Part shown: piece after piece, positions 33,514 through 45,057 of the stretch
Layout: each line of letters opens with the position of its first letter
How positions within the stretch are numbered: position 1 is the first letter of the stretch
NCBI GenBank assembly: GCA_964019695.1
Contig: OZ026516.1
Location: 97,278,368-97,342,367, forward strand
DNA from: Loripinus fragilis
Lineage: Eukaryota > Mollusca > Bivalvia > Lucinida > Lucinidae
Direction: 5' to 3'
Length of the DNA stretch: 64,000 nt
Notes under the pieces: model-generated
Seen by the model: the letters and a program-made list of their open reading frames with translations, nothing else
Told to the model about the DNA's origin: nothing
Databases searched by the model: none
Position numbers and translations under genes: made by a program

Positions 33514-33890
33514 GCTCGGATCCAGGAATTTTCATCAGGGGGGGGGCGGGGGGGGGGGGGAAAGGGTCCAGGTCAGTCTGACAAAAAAGCTCTGACAACA
33601 ATATTTTTAGTCCTCAGCTTATTTTACAGAAGTCAAATGGTCAATTTCAAAGAAATCTATCGTTTTTCAAGGCTCCAGAGTCCTCAGCTTATTTTACAGA
33701 AGTCAAATGGTCAATTTCAAAGAAATCTATCGTTTTTCAAGGCTCCAGATGGGGTCCAATTTTTTCCAGGAGTCCAACTTTTTCCAGGGGGTGTCCAATG
33801 CTTATGCCCTATAGAAACCCATTTAATTTGCGATTTTCCAGAGGGGGTCCGGACCCCCTGCCCCCCCTCTGGATCCGCACTTGGTGCAGC
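33514..33890. mobile_element. MITE with GGATCCAG / CTGGATCC ends
   Basis: GCTCGGATCCAGGAATTTTC left, CCCTCTGGATCCGCAC right, with long G/C runs next to each end. The paralogous sequence at 35320-35400 lacks it. Confidence 0.6.
33610..33749. repeat. 70-bp perfect tandem duplication
   Basis: 33610-33679 is repeated at 33680-33749 without a visible difference. Includes GTCCTCAGCTTATTTTACAG. Confidence 0.95.
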
Positions 33891-34819
33891 CCTCACAGCT
33901 TCATGGTTAAGGCTACATACAATACATTATCTCATTTGGGCTTGGCAAACGTTAATAGACAGAAGAATGTATCATCCTTTTATTGTTATATACCTTATAA
34001 TAAGTGTTTACTATAGAAACTTGAGGTGTTTCAATCGCTGACAATTGTACATTTTATTTAATAATGTGTCATATTTTGGTTGATCGTTGACCAATCACTG
34101 ACCGCGGGCTTTATTTCCGTTAAAACATGACTGCAGAGGGCTTAATTGCCATTTCAACCTGCTCACGGATATCCTCTGCGAGTTAAGATACCATCGCTTA
34201 TGATGACCAAAATATTCAATTATCATAAGATACGCTACTTTATTACATCGGATAGGCGACAATCGAGAAGGCTCTGAACAATCGATGAACGTGGATCGCA
34301 AATCGCTAGAAATTTCCATTTGTCGCCAGTCAGGCAAACAAACTGCAATCCAAAAAGTCTGTTTCTGACGGTATTTGATCTACGTTCGTCGATAGCGTCA
34401 ACGTTTTCGATTGCCACCTATCAGGTATGTGTATTGATACAATGAATACGTAACCAAAACAATCTGAAACAAGAGCTAGGAGTTATCTACATTTTTCAGA
34501 TATGTTTCTGTTGAAAAAAAGTTTGTTTCCACACCGGATAGTGAGCAATCGAAAACACTCTTAACCGTTGACGAACGCGGATCAAAACTTGCTAGAAACA
34601 GTGTTTTGATTGCAAAGTGTCGCCTGTTCGATGAGTGATGGTAATAAAAAAACTATGATTCTAACTATTTTTGGTCTATAATCGTCAATAGTATTGATGT
34701 TTTCGATTGCGCCTATAATATAAGGTGTGGTTTTGTTGTATGCTTCACGATGTTACAGTGGACATTGTTTTTGGAAATGCTTTTGCTTGAAAGGAAAGTA
34801 TTCTAGAACTTTTTGGATA

Positions 34820-35252
34820 CTGTAAAGGCGGCACCTCATGACTGCCTTATTAGTCTACTTTAGACATAGGTAAAATCTAAAATGAGGCGTTATAACTACA
34901 TTCGAAAGTGTTTGTTTATTGTTTAACATTAGTATAGAGGCAAACAGTGTGGACCCAGATCAGACTGCTCTAGGTGAGCAGTCTGCTCTAGATCTACACT
35001 GTTTGTTTAAGAGGCTTCATGATATTTCAATAGACAATAAAACACGATTGTGTTGTAATATACGCTTTAAGGGTTAATAAATGTGGGTTCAGTGCATTAA
35101 CGGACAGGACTTTCATGAAATGCACGCAGACCTGCGCGGCTCAAGCAACTTTTAAACGCTTAACCAATGAATGGAACCTGATTTCCGTTCTTGAGCAGTT
35201 GAAATAACCGAACCACGCCCAGATATGAAAATTAAAGTTGCCACCTTTACAG
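34820..35252. mobile_element. Nested TA-flanked MITE
   Basis: CTGTAAAGGCGGCACC / GTTGCCACCTTTACAG ends with TA at 34818-34819 and 35253-35254 (Tc1/mariner type). Holds a GCAAACAGTG hairpin at 34939-35007. Third nesting level: TA MITE in TTAA element in LTR element. Confidence 0.75.
34939..35007. repeat. GCAAACAGTG hairpin repeat
   Basis: GGCAAACAGTGTGGACCCAG..CAGACTGCTC / GAGCAGTCTG..CTACACTGTTTG. Same family at 59157 and 63249. Confidence 0.75.
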
Positions 35253-36259
35253 TACCCAAAAAGTCCTATAATATATAACAATGACAATATAACATTCCTT
35301 TCTGTATATTAACGTTTGTCAAGCCCTTGCGCGATAATGTGTTGCAGGCCTCACCGCTGTGTGGTTCTGGTTGCAACACATCACATTCAGGCTTGCCAAA
35401 CATTAATACAAGGAAAAGAATGTCTTATCCTCTTATTGCATATTTGTAAGTTTATTCTTTAAATGACATTTAGATCTATGCACCAGGAATAAAGCTATAA
35501 TTTTTAGCTTTTATCTACATAAATCCTACGTGTAAGAAAGCATCAAAGTATCAAGACATGCAATAGCCATGCTTTAGTGAGAATCATAATGTAATGTGCT
35601 GGGTCACATATGCTAGGTCAAAATCTTTTTTGTCATTTTCTACGCCCATTTGTCAGTGCTTATTCAATAATAGCTATGTCTCCGCCCAGTGATATACATA
35701 GGGCGTAGACAAACAAAAAAATTGGTTGAAAGGGGAGACAACACTTATTATAGTCTTTATTTTTTTAGGATTTTTCAGAAAGGTCACCAAAACAAAAAAA
35801 CGAGCACGGTGACACATATTTTTTATTCAATCATTAGATTCTCCATGAAAATATCTTTGTAAAAATATGTTTTTTGTTGTTCCAGTTACATTCTCTGATA
35901 TGTTTATTTTGAATATTAATGTTTTTTTGGCATTTATTCGTTTGACTTAATTAGGATTTTGCTTAATAAATTGTGTAAATACATGTTATTTCACTATTTT
36001 TTGTTTTTATTTATATCTCTGGTGTGAGTAGTATTTGTTCTGAAAAAAATGTATTGCGTTTCTTGTTAATTTGTTAACAACATCTGTGTTTGTTTATTTC
36101 AAAAACCTGCGATTTTGCAGTTTTTGACATCAAATAACTTTTTTTAAAAGAACGGTGAGGTATTGTTTTTTTTTGTCTAGATTATAAGTATAAGTCTATA
36201 TTATAATATATCAAAAAATAAAACACTTTTGGACATATGCCGGTGAGTCCGGTACTACC

Positions 36260-36287
36260 TTAATTACAGTGTTTGTATGCTTTAACA
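36260..36287 (+). repeat. 3' LTR, last segment
   Basis: TTAATTACAGTGTTTGTATG..CTTTAACA matches the last 28 bases of the 5' LTR. TSD GCCTT follows. Confidence 0.9.
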
Positions 36288-36340
36288 GCCTTTTAGTATC
36301 TGACAAGAATGTGTTTCACTATGTAATATAAGCTATATAT

Positions 36341-36935
36341 GAGTGCGGATCTGACAAAAGGGTCCTTCGGGCATTTTAGCAGTTTTTGGGAATCAAAATT
36401 TAAAAAACATCTAAATTTTCGAGATTTTGTATGTTCTTATAATAGACTCAAATTGCTTCTTACATGTAATACAATCAAAGGCGCAAACAGTTCTGATAAA
36501 ATTAAGTGATACATATAATGTATGTTGCCATGGCAACAGCTGTGCATATGGACTACACACTTCCTTGAAAACAGGATACCACAGTAAACACGGGATGTGC
36601 ATATGTGGGCTATTTGTGCAGTCTGCAATTGCATACACATCAAGTTTACAGAAACATGAAGCATTCTTGAAATATTGCTCCTAGCGTCTTTGTATTAGCG
36701 TCATATGTTAAAACAATGGCCTTGACATCAGTACGTCATTAACAACGTTAAGTGACATCATGTTTAGAAAGCATCATATATACAAGTTTAAACGCTCATA
36801 TTTTGGTTATTTGTAAAGATAATCTCTTCAAATTTTCTGTAATTGTTCATAACAGCTAGGTCTTTCTTTCTCTGTAAATATGTCACTTTTGACTTTTATT
36901 TCCAGAAGGTCCCTTTTGTCAGATCTTGGCTCATA
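36341..36935. mobile_element. MITE with GATCTGACAAAAGGG termini
   Basis: GCGGATCTGACAAAAGGGTCC left, GGTCCCTTTTGTCAGATC right. A related end occurs at about 39728-39748. Confidence 0.6.
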
Positions 36936-36939
36936 TATA

Positions 36940-39900
36940 TTACCTTGATCCTCGAGGCGGCCTCATTTCGGCCACAGGGGCATAATTTTCAACAAACATG
37001 GTAAGTCTACTAGATGATGCTACAAGCCCATTCTGGACTCTAGGTTCTGTGGTTTCAGACTAGACTATTTTAAGTGTTCCACATATAAACCTATGTAAAA
37101 CATGTGACCCCAGGGTAGGGCCGGTTTTGGCACAAGGGCCATTATGTGACCAAACTTAGAGGAGGTATACTAGGTGACTACATAGCAAATATCAAATGCT
37201 CTATGCCTTGTGGTGTCAGACAAGAAGATTTCCCATTAAATTCCTATAGTGAACGTGCGTGCTCGCAGGCGGGTCCACTTAATAGTCCCTGTGCTCCAAA
37301 TTGAATAAAATTGGTAGAGGGCCTACTAGAGGCGTACTAGGTAATGTGGCAGACCAAATATCAAGGTACTAGACATTGACGTTTCAGACAAGAAGATTTG
37401 GTTTGTTTTTTCGATATAAAAGAAAAGCAGAGGGCAAAACCCAGAAATCAATACAATCAAGTACCACAACTGACCCGAGACACCATAAAGGAAAGTGACA
37501 AAATACAAGAAAGCACCACACACAAGCGAGCCAAGAGATCAGCCTTTTCCTAGCAGGTGATCGCATGCCTATGTAAAATATGCCATCTCCAGGAATGTGC
37601 CATTTAAACCACAGGGCTATAATTTGAACAAACTTTGTGGAGGTCTACTAGGTTATGCTACATACCAAATATTAAGACTCTATGCATTGTGGTTTCAAAC
37701 AAGTAGATTTTCATTTTGAAAATCTTTTTAGCCCATGTGACCTAGATATGCAATGGACCTAACTATTTGAACAATTATTTAAGAGGGTCATATAAAAATA
37801 ATTCCTGCAAAGTTTGGTTCAAATCTAGCTAGTAATTTAGGAGGCAATTGTGCCATCATAAAATCATAGACAGCCAGTGGCCCAAATATGATCATTTATA
37901 CATCTTTTCCAAAACAGAATGTATTACATGCCGTATATGCAGAGTTTAAAGGTCTACAATTTGGTTTATGAGTGGTCATCAGCAGATTAACTGCTTAGGG
38001 TAATATTACTTCATGTCTAAGTGTATTTCAACATCTCACCGGACTAATGGGGCTCCAAGAGGGGACTACCGCCTATATAGGTTCACTAAGATTAATATAA
38101 ATATTTTATCAGAAAATAGCTAAAACCTTTAAGGACCTCTTTATTATCCTATGAAGGGAATTCATAGTCCACTATTTGGTCTGCCTCAGAGTTATAAACA
38201 TATTTATGATTAGTACCACTTTGAGTGTTTAAAATGTAGGTTTTTAAGCAGTTTGACCTTGAACTTTGAGACAAAGGTCATATCAGCAGTCAGAAGCCAT
38301 TATTGACAAAAGAATACCTTAGACAATCAGTGCGCAAAATATGAAACATCTACAACAAAACATGTTAGAGATATTGCTTTACAATACATACAACCGACTT
38401 CAAATCATTTTGAAAATTAAGGCTCAAATGTCATATTGCAATTATTCTACAAAATATGAAGCACCTCTGTCAAAAACATGCCACTGTAAGACGGATTCTA
38501 ATTAACCTCAGACTCCAGGGTGATATGTAACGTACTTTGTAATTTACACACCATAAGCAATAATTGTGTTAAGTATGAACACCATTGGTCAAAAATGAAG
38601 GAGGAATCGTGCAACAAGCCATAAACTGATTGTAAGTATATTTGACCTTAGCTTGTGACACCAATGACAATTGTCTGATAAGAAATCAAAGTTGTAATCT
38701 ACACCCCATAGACAATCATTTTGCCATATATGAACACTCTGGGTCGTATAAATGAAAGAGGAGTTCATGTTATGAGGCGTATTACAGCTTTTGTCTTAAT
38801 TTGATCTTGACCTTTAACATCAAGATTATATTGATAATTTGAAATACATACGTAGGCAAATATGAACATCGAGGCATAAAGTTAAATGGCAAGTTCTTGT
38901 TAAAGCACTAACATAGTTACTCTTTAAAACAGATTTAGGAGGACAATTGGTGATGCACAAATTACATGCTGCTACTAATACCCAAAGGCAAAACCTATAT
39001 TTTAACTAGCTGATGAATAAAATACCATACTTGATTTGGGATGGTACGCACTGGCAATATGTGTAAAATGTCAATAGATTAAAATAAATGTAATCATGGT
39101 AATAAATAATGATGTCAAAATTATAAATCAGGTACTTCCATTCTGCATAGATATGGGCCAGGATATGATGAAAGGTACCCCATGGTCGCGATAATCAAAA
39201 CTAGGCTAATGTTACATCTGCAAAGTATTACATGTTTAGAGCAATTCCTGAAAATTTGAAGTGAATTTCTTCGAAACTGATGATTATATGGATGTTAGAA
39301 ACAACATATGTAATCAGGCTTGGAATGTGACGTCAATAATGGCCTGATCCGTACGATGACGTCAGACTGTTGGTTTATATTCGCTTGTTGATTATTACAT
39401 ACTCAGCATAAGAATCTAGCAAATGTAAAGTTTTCTCATGTCTTATACATGTGATAATGAAAATGCAGATGAAGTTACATGAATTTATATCTTCTAGATC
39501 GTATTATAGACATTTAAAATGACCCACTTGTAGATGTTGTGATCTGAGTGTTCGCATAGCAACAGCCCTTATGGAAAACTTAACAAAAGTATAATCAGAA
39601 ATTTTTGTTATTTTGATGATATCAAAGTTTAAAAGCATTTTCATGGAAATATAAAGTTATGTAATTTTATGTTATTTTAAGTATTTTTCAAACGTCTCTT
39701 ACGTAATAATTGCTTGGATTCCTTAAGGCCCCTTTTGCCAGATCCGCGTTCTTATGTATTACAATAAAATAGGCCTTACTGTTTTAATGCATAGCATGTT
39801 TGGTCAAATATACAACCCTTATGCTTTAAAATTTCGAAATTATGTGCGTTTTTGTATTTCTTTTCACCCAGCCAACTTTCGCTTTATTTTAGATGCTATA

Positions 39901-40335
39901 TATGATTCTTTGAATTAGGGTGCCCTTCTTCGAAGCCTAATAAAGAGTTACTGCCCCTGTTTTGAAAAAAGTAACTCCAAGGGTTCCATAATATATAGTT
40001 ATAAAACTTTCCATTGATATATCACAATCCTATTTTACAAATAGGGAGAAGTTCACTTCAACTGTGCGACTTACAATTTACCAGATTCTTCCTCGATCAA
40101 CAGGTTATTTAGAGAAAACGTTAAAACATATTCTTGCCAGAAAACAAAATGCCTCAGCATTTTGATATTTGGTATGTAACATCACCTAGTGGTACTCTAC
40201 CGAGTTTGCTCAAATTGTGGTTATGTGGTCAAAATGGCCTCGTCCTGGATGTCGCAGAGTTTACATTGATTTATAAATTGAAACGTACAAAAAGGTCTAG
40301 ATCCCTGATATCATCCAGTGGATGGATTATATTTA
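36940..40335. repeat. Interior of the inverted-repeat structure, diverged repeat units
   Basis: Recurring CTACTAGGTGATGCTACATA-like, CAAATATCAAGG and GTTTCAGACAAGAAGATTT blocks in 36.95-37.75 kb, inverse at 40150-40250. 38.0-39.7 kb is diffuse, with no coding signal. Confidence 0.5.
37424..37566. repeat. Repeat R1, copy b (partial)
   Basis: AATCAATACAATCAAGTACC, AGGAAAGTGACAAAATACA, GCGAGCCAAGAGATCAGCC, AGCAGGTGATCGC. Confidence 0.65.
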
Positions 40336-41105
40336 GATTTGCTCCAAATAGAGCTCTGGGGACAAAAATGACCCCACCAAGGATTCACCAGAGCATGGTC
40401 AGTTTTTGTAGATACATAAAGATTAGAGGTTTCAAACAAAAAATCAGGTGAGCTATCCAGCTTTTAGTGTGTTCAATACTTGATGTGATATCACAGAACA
40501 TGATAAATGATGTTTCCATTTGATATGTTTACTATATATGAACGTCATTTTCATAATATGACAATGCCTGTTATCTATGAATATAAAAATGTCAGTTTTC
40601 GAGGCAAAAACAGAAAATATTTTGGCAGGTTTTATAAGTAAACACAGCAGAATATATGTAAGTTGGATAATGCAGCATCAAATTTAAAACAAGATAGATA
40701 AAAACTATACATTTTTAAAACTTTACCTGTCCGATTACAAAAAATTGGATTTTTTTGTATAAAAATACTGATTTCACCCAAAAATAAAGACATTTTATTT
40801 CTCACTTTGACTTCATAATAAAGCCGGGTCAGGATTATATAAAACTCAATGATGATTTTTCAGTCTTTCTTTACAGGTGTCGTGTATCTGTTGCTGCAAA
40901 TGGATTTCAGAAATTCGCAATTTCGCTTCTAAAAATGAAGTTTTTGCCAAATTTTAATACCATTGCCCCTCTTTGAAAAAGTAATTCCGGCGATCCAAGA
41001 AACTTCAACATCTTGCCATATCATTCATGCCATCGTTTTCCATTTTACAGATGGGGAGGGGCTCCGCCTTAAATAAGCGACTTTTTGCCAGTTTTTTGCT
41101 CTACC
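40335..41105. repeat. Right arm of the ~14.5-kb inverted repeat
   Basis: Inverse of 26571-27375, ending TTTTTTGCTCTACC. Landmarks: TCAGGTGAGCTATCCAGC, AAATGGATTTCAGAAATTCG, TCCAAGAAACTTCAACATCT. Confidence 0.8.
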
Positions 41106-41400
41106 ATGGGTTTCATGTCCTGGCCATATCCTACAAGGAGATGTAAAATTGATCATCATTTCACATGATTATTACCTATAGCATGATGGTGTGTCACACA
41201 CAACATTTAGCCACCTACCTCCCAACACAACGTTTAGCCACCTACCTCCAAGGTTACAATTATTACTTAAATATGATCAGAACCTGTTACACTCAGAATT
41301 TAATGTCCAGGCCATATCTTCTACAAGGGTAGGCCAAATTCAGTACAACTTTACATGATTCTTACACATAGCATGCTATTGTTTCATGCACATAACTTAG
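41105..41400. repeat. Tandem 'TTTAGCCACCTACC' units, right side
   Basis: CAACATTTAGCCACCTACCT twice in 60 bp, GAACCTGTTACACTCAGAAT. Continuation of the array at 26100-26570, in the same orientation. Confidence 0.6.
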
Positions 41401-41572
41401 CCACTAGTAGAGTGCTTGACTAGAGACCGAGGGGTTTGAGCCTCGCCGGCGTCACTGCATTGTCTCCTCGAGCAAGACCCATTAATTCTTGCTTAGTACT
41501 GGTTCAACCCAGGAAGACCCATCCCAACAACTGAAAATGTGTTGACTTGGACGTAAAGTATCTAACCAGACA
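41399..41572 (+). mobile_element. SINE, main family
   Basis: Head TAGTAGAGTGCTTGACTAGA, GGTTTGAGCCTCGCCGGCGT, core CTCCTCGAGCAAGACCC, CTTAGTACTGGTTCAACCCA, GTTGACTTGGACGTAAAG. Confidence 0.8.
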
Positions 41573-42019
41573 ATATTAAGCCACTAATTCAAAAGGTCAC
41601 AACTTTGGAGAAACTTTTTTCAGAATATGGTCCTGTTGCATATCAAATTAAAGGGTATGATAATGTAAAGTGTTACGTCATACAAACAAATATTTTGACC
41701 TTACGCATACCATCAACAACAAGGGTGGGGTCAACAGAAGAAAACATTTGTTTTCTGACAGTGATCATGTTGCATATCAAATTAAAGGAAATGACGCATA
41801 CAACAATATGCAAGCAAAACTTCTTCCCTTATACACATAATCAACCCCTGGGACAGGGTCAAAAAGTGAAAACATTTCTTTTCAGAACATATAGTAATAC
41901 AAAGTTAAACTGGAACTCATTAATCTTCGACATCATTCGGTTACGTTTGGTGTGTATTAGCTATTCTAATTGATTAATGAAAGGAACAAGTATCTATCTG
42001 AAAGGTGATCTAACAATGC

Positions 42020-42095
42020 TGAGGCAGTAGCGTAGTGGTCAGACGATTAACTCATATTCCGGGTTGCAAGGGTTCGATTCCCACTGAGTCATTTT
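42020..42095 (+). repeat. tRNA-like SINE head
   Basis: GGCAGTAGCGTAGTGGTCAG and GGGTTCGATTCCC are good A and B boxes. The acceptor stem does not pair, so it is not a tRNA gene. Confidence 0.55.
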
Positions 42096-42124
42096 AGGCA
42101 TCATTTTTATATTTACATATTTTT

Positions 42125-42510
42125 TTAGTTATTATATTGTTTCTTGTTTATTTTAATTTGATGGATAGTTGACATGATGTCAGTTTTCAAGACTGATAAG
42201 AGATTATTTATGGTCGGAAGCTGATGGCGGTGAATGTAAAACTCCTGCACATTTTTTATAACAACCTCATCAAATTCGTCCACAGGATTGTATTGTCCCC
42301 GTTTCAAACGTTGCGGCGACGAAAGTGTACCGGTTTCTTGTTGTTCTTTTCGTACTCGGAAAACGGTTCTTCTGCTGACCCCAATTGCCTGACAAGTCTG
42401 TTTAATATATGATGAGCTGTCACGCCCTGAGTATTTCTCGAAATAGTTCGAAACATTAGCTATGAGATTAATTTTTTTAAAGATTTATCAGCAGATATCA
42501 CTGTTCCAAA
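42125..42510 (-). pseudogene. Tc1/IS630-type transposase N-terminal fragment
   Basis: The minus frame reads CQAIGVSRRTVFRVRKEQQE, a helix-turn-helix, then GTLSSPQRLKRG and DEFDEVVIKNVQEFYIHRHQ LPT. This matches a widespread invertebrate transposase N-terminus (VSRRTV.RI.KE...G.L.SP......DDFD..VIRR.I..FY). The frame ends at 42125; no DDE core follows. Confidence 0.65.
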
Positions 42511-42619
42511 CTAAAATGAATTCTGTTGCATTTACTTTATACGTAAGTCTTGTAAAAATCGTGCAAGTCAAAAGCATGATTTATGATAAAAAATGAAAAT
42601 ATTTTTTGAAAATATATTG

Positions 42620-42695
42620 TATGTTGTGAGACTCGAACCCACGATCTCAACCTTGACAGCTATACACTCTATCCAGATGGCTAAGCGGGACAGTG
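42620..42695 (-). repeat. tRNA-like SINE head, minus strand
   Basis: The complement contains GCTTAGCCATCTGGATAGAG and ATCGTGGGTTCGAGTCTCAC, A- and B-box-like. No pairing acceptor stem. Confidence 0.5.
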
Positions 42696-43099
42696 ATGGA
42701 AAAATGATTAGAAAATACATCACTCAGAAATCAATTATGTTTGCAAATCTAAAATGAGTTTTACGGAGTTATACGAGTTTATCCGGCATATTCATGAGTG
42801 CCAGTTTAACTTTGTTTTGCTATATCAAATTAAAGAGAAAATGCAAGTATATATGTTGCCCTTACACCCATCATCGACCCAAAGATCAAAACTTTTTCTG
42901 AAAGTGGTCATGTTGCATATCAAATTAACGGGAAGGTTGGTAATGCATATACCATGGTAATCTATACCATGGGTGGGTTGTTTGGGGAGGTTTTCTTTAA
43001 GTCGGTAGGGGGACTCCTGTATTGTATAGCAATACATGACCTTAGAATCATTAGTTTTTGAACAACATGGACTAATTAGGACTGATGTGACATCGAACA

Positions 43100-43860
43100 T
43101 TAGGGTTCATGGCTGGAGGTCGTAATCTAAGACACCTTAAAAGTGCTTCTTAAGCAGATATTTTACCAACCATATGTAAGAATCCATCCTTATAATGACA
43201 ATTGGTACCATTGATGGCATGCTTCCATTCAACAGCTTCAGACACGTGGGTCAATTCCCCAGGGTGGGGCTAGAGGTCAAAATCTAGGACATCTTGATTT
43301 GTACTTCACCCAAGGTTGCTCTTATTGGATTGATAACTCTTTGGGTCAATAGAATTCGAAATTTCTTTTGATTAGGCATACTTAATATGACTGTATTGTC
43401 CATGTCATATGACCAAACTGTCGTCCATGCCATATTATGTAAAAACTATTTATTTTTACTCTGAAACTGATGGGCCAATCACCGTTGGTCTTGGTATGAC
43501 TCCTTAGAGATATAGGTCTTGCAAAGTATGTTAAAGACATATGCGGCTATTTCCAATGCGCATCTTTTCCGCGTCTGGAAATAGGTAAAGTTGTCTGGGT
43601 CCTGTCTTTCAACCTTTCACGGATTCAGATTAACATAGCTTTCAGATATTCTTATGCCATGTCCGTGTTCCGACATTTTATTGACAAAATAAAGTAATTA
43701 AAGTGTGTCCGAAATATCTATTGACCTTTCATCAGAACTTATATTCTCAGTATAAAAGACAGATAAATGCAGCTCAGGCGAAATCAAACGACGTACACAA
43801 ATATCCTGGCTACAAATACGAAGGTGGCCAAGTCTCTACCATTTGGACGGTTATTTAAAG
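43100..43860. repeat. Diverged repeat units, no gene
   Basis: GGGTCAATTCCCCAGGGTGG and GAGGTCAAAATCTAGGACAT also occur at 26100-26150. The rest is unassigned. Confidence 0.45.
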
Positions 43861-43864
43861 CCGC

Positions 43865-43945
43865 GCACGACCTGACCTCGTGGCCTAGTGGTTAGCGTGT
43901 CTGGCTACAAAGCCAGAGGACCTGGATCGATTCCCCAGTGCGCAC
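43865..43945 (+). repeat. tRNA-like SINE head (anticodon arm CTGGC-TACAAA-GCCAG)
   Basis: GGCCTAGTGGTTAGCGTGTC and GGATCGATTCCCC boxes. The anticodon loop has 6 rather than 7 bases and the acceptor stem is absent. Confidence 0.55.
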
Positions 43946-44079
43946 CTTCTTTCAGTGTTTTTGTTTCTTTCTTTTTTAACATTTTAATGCAAATTGCTTC
44001 ATATACTAGTAAAATGGCATCAAAACGGCTGAAACGGACATTCCTGAACTGTTTATATTGAATTACGCTTGAAACCTGT

Positions 44080-44420
44080 GGAGTGGGGTTATTTGTTTGT
44101 TTGTTTTGTTGCTTTACGTCCCAAGTCAACAGCTAAGGTCATTGCGGGACGGTCAGTTCAACTAACCACACTTTTTCCTGGGCAAGCTTGAACAAGCGGT
44201 TAACCAGTACTTCGTGCACATACTTTCGCTTGTAACTGACAACAACCCTTCTTGAATGATTCAGCGGAAGGGAGGAGAATGACCGTAGAAACTATTTCAT
44301 GATCAATCTCCACGAAAGTATGGGACCGGGCCGGGATCGAACTCGCAACCCCTGGATCTGCAGCCAGACTCGCATCTGTAGCCAGACACGTTACCGACTG
44401 CGCTACGCGGCCCGGTGTGT
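44080..44420 (-). mobile_element. SINE of a second family, minus strand
   Basis: The complement starts GGCCGCGTAGCGCAGTCGGT, with GGTTGCGAGTTCGATCCCGG as B box and a ~300-bp body ending in GTTGACTTGGGACGTAAAGC. A 25-bp anticodon-arm duplication is seen (GTCTGGCTACAGATGCGA, GTCTGGCTGCAGATCCAG). Read-through of this SINE explains the long minus frame at 44200-44607. Confidence 0.7.
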
Positions 44421-45050
44421 GGGGTGGGGTTATATTGGGCCCTACTGAAAGAGAATTAGTTTGGTGACCCCAGATTTTTATTCTTTTTTCTGAAAGGTAG
44501 TATAATAGTCCATGAAATAAAAATAAATTCTTAAGATTTTCAACATCAAATTTTTTAATATTCTGATTTATTCGAAAAACAAATTCCAATTTTCTACGAA
44601 TTGCCAAAATATATCATGCAGTATCTTGTCAAAACATGGGATAAAAACTAAACTTGCACATTTTCTTAAAAACTTGATGTCATGGGCACTAATTGAAGCT
44701 AAAAGAAAGAAGCTGGCTGAAGATTACAATAGTTTTAGCTCGATATTTAGGACTAGTGTTATTCTTTCATATTTTTAGAAAATTGATCAAATGCTGAAAA
44801 CCTTCATATGGTTTAGTGAGAAAATAAGCACGGTGACATACCCTTTGTATTTCGTAAATGGATAGCCCATACATAAAACAAACTGTATGCAAAGTATTGA
44901 AGATATTTCAACATGGGAAGTATTTAGTAGCATTTGTCCTTAAAATGATGGTCCTAGGTTGATCTTGACTTTGTAAATCCTAATATTAAGGCCATGCACA
45001 TTCTCTGTGAGTCAGTGTCAGGTGAGCGCTTCAGGACCTAAGGTCCTCTG
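44420..45050. other. End of the second AGCTCACCTGAG element
   Basis: GATGGTCCTAGGTTGATCTT, then TCAGGTGAGCGCTTCAGGAC..CTAAGGTCCTCTGG, the same 3' hairpin end as at 23968. No gene. Confidence 0.5.
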
Positions 45051-45057
45051 GTTTATT

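Larger units (their letters stand above)
33091..34722. repeat. Three ~190-bp palindromic modules
   Basis: At 33091-33284, 34246-34433 and 34532-34722. Each runs from CGGATAGGC.GCAAT..AAC..TC to TCGATAGC.TNAACGTTTTC.ATTGC.CCTAT, the two arms being inverse of each other. Shared flank CAAAACAATCTGAnACAAG..GCTAGGAGTTAT. Confidence 0.7.
32618..36259. mobile_element. TTAA-flanked composite element inside the 3' LTR
   Basis: Starts GGTAGTACGGGACC, ends GGTCCGG-like ..GTCCGGTACTACC, with TTAA at both sides (32614-32617, 36260-36263). The uninterrupted 5' LTR shows a single TTAA there. No transposase. The interior holds three ~190-bp palindromic modules (33091, 34246, 34532), G runs, a 70-bp tandem duplication and at least two nested MITEs. 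Confidence 0.8.
27672..36287 (+). mobile_element. LTR retroelement (Gag-like + coiled coil, no pol), with two nested insertions
   Basis: 5' LTR 27672-27876 and 3' LTR 32443-36287 (split by an insertion) start TGTTAATTTC and end CTTTAACA, with 5-bp TSD GCCTT. A primer-binding site follows the 5' LTR, and a purine tract (about 32413-32430) precedes the 3' LTR. Without the two insertions the element is ~2.6 kb and holds one long gene. No protease, RT or integrase is visible, so it is non-autonomous. The Gag resembles copia-like Gag proteins known to me from molluscs and cnidarians; class assignment is tentative. Confidence 0.85.

Noticed and set aside
43865..43945. Possible tRNA gene
   Set aside because: Good A and B boxes, but a 6-base anticodon loop and no paired acceptor stem; a SINE head.
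44200..44607. 135-codon minus frame (RVAQSVTCLATDASLAADPG...)
   Set aside because: Read-through of a tRNA-derived SINE; similar frames recur in molluscan predictions without being genes.
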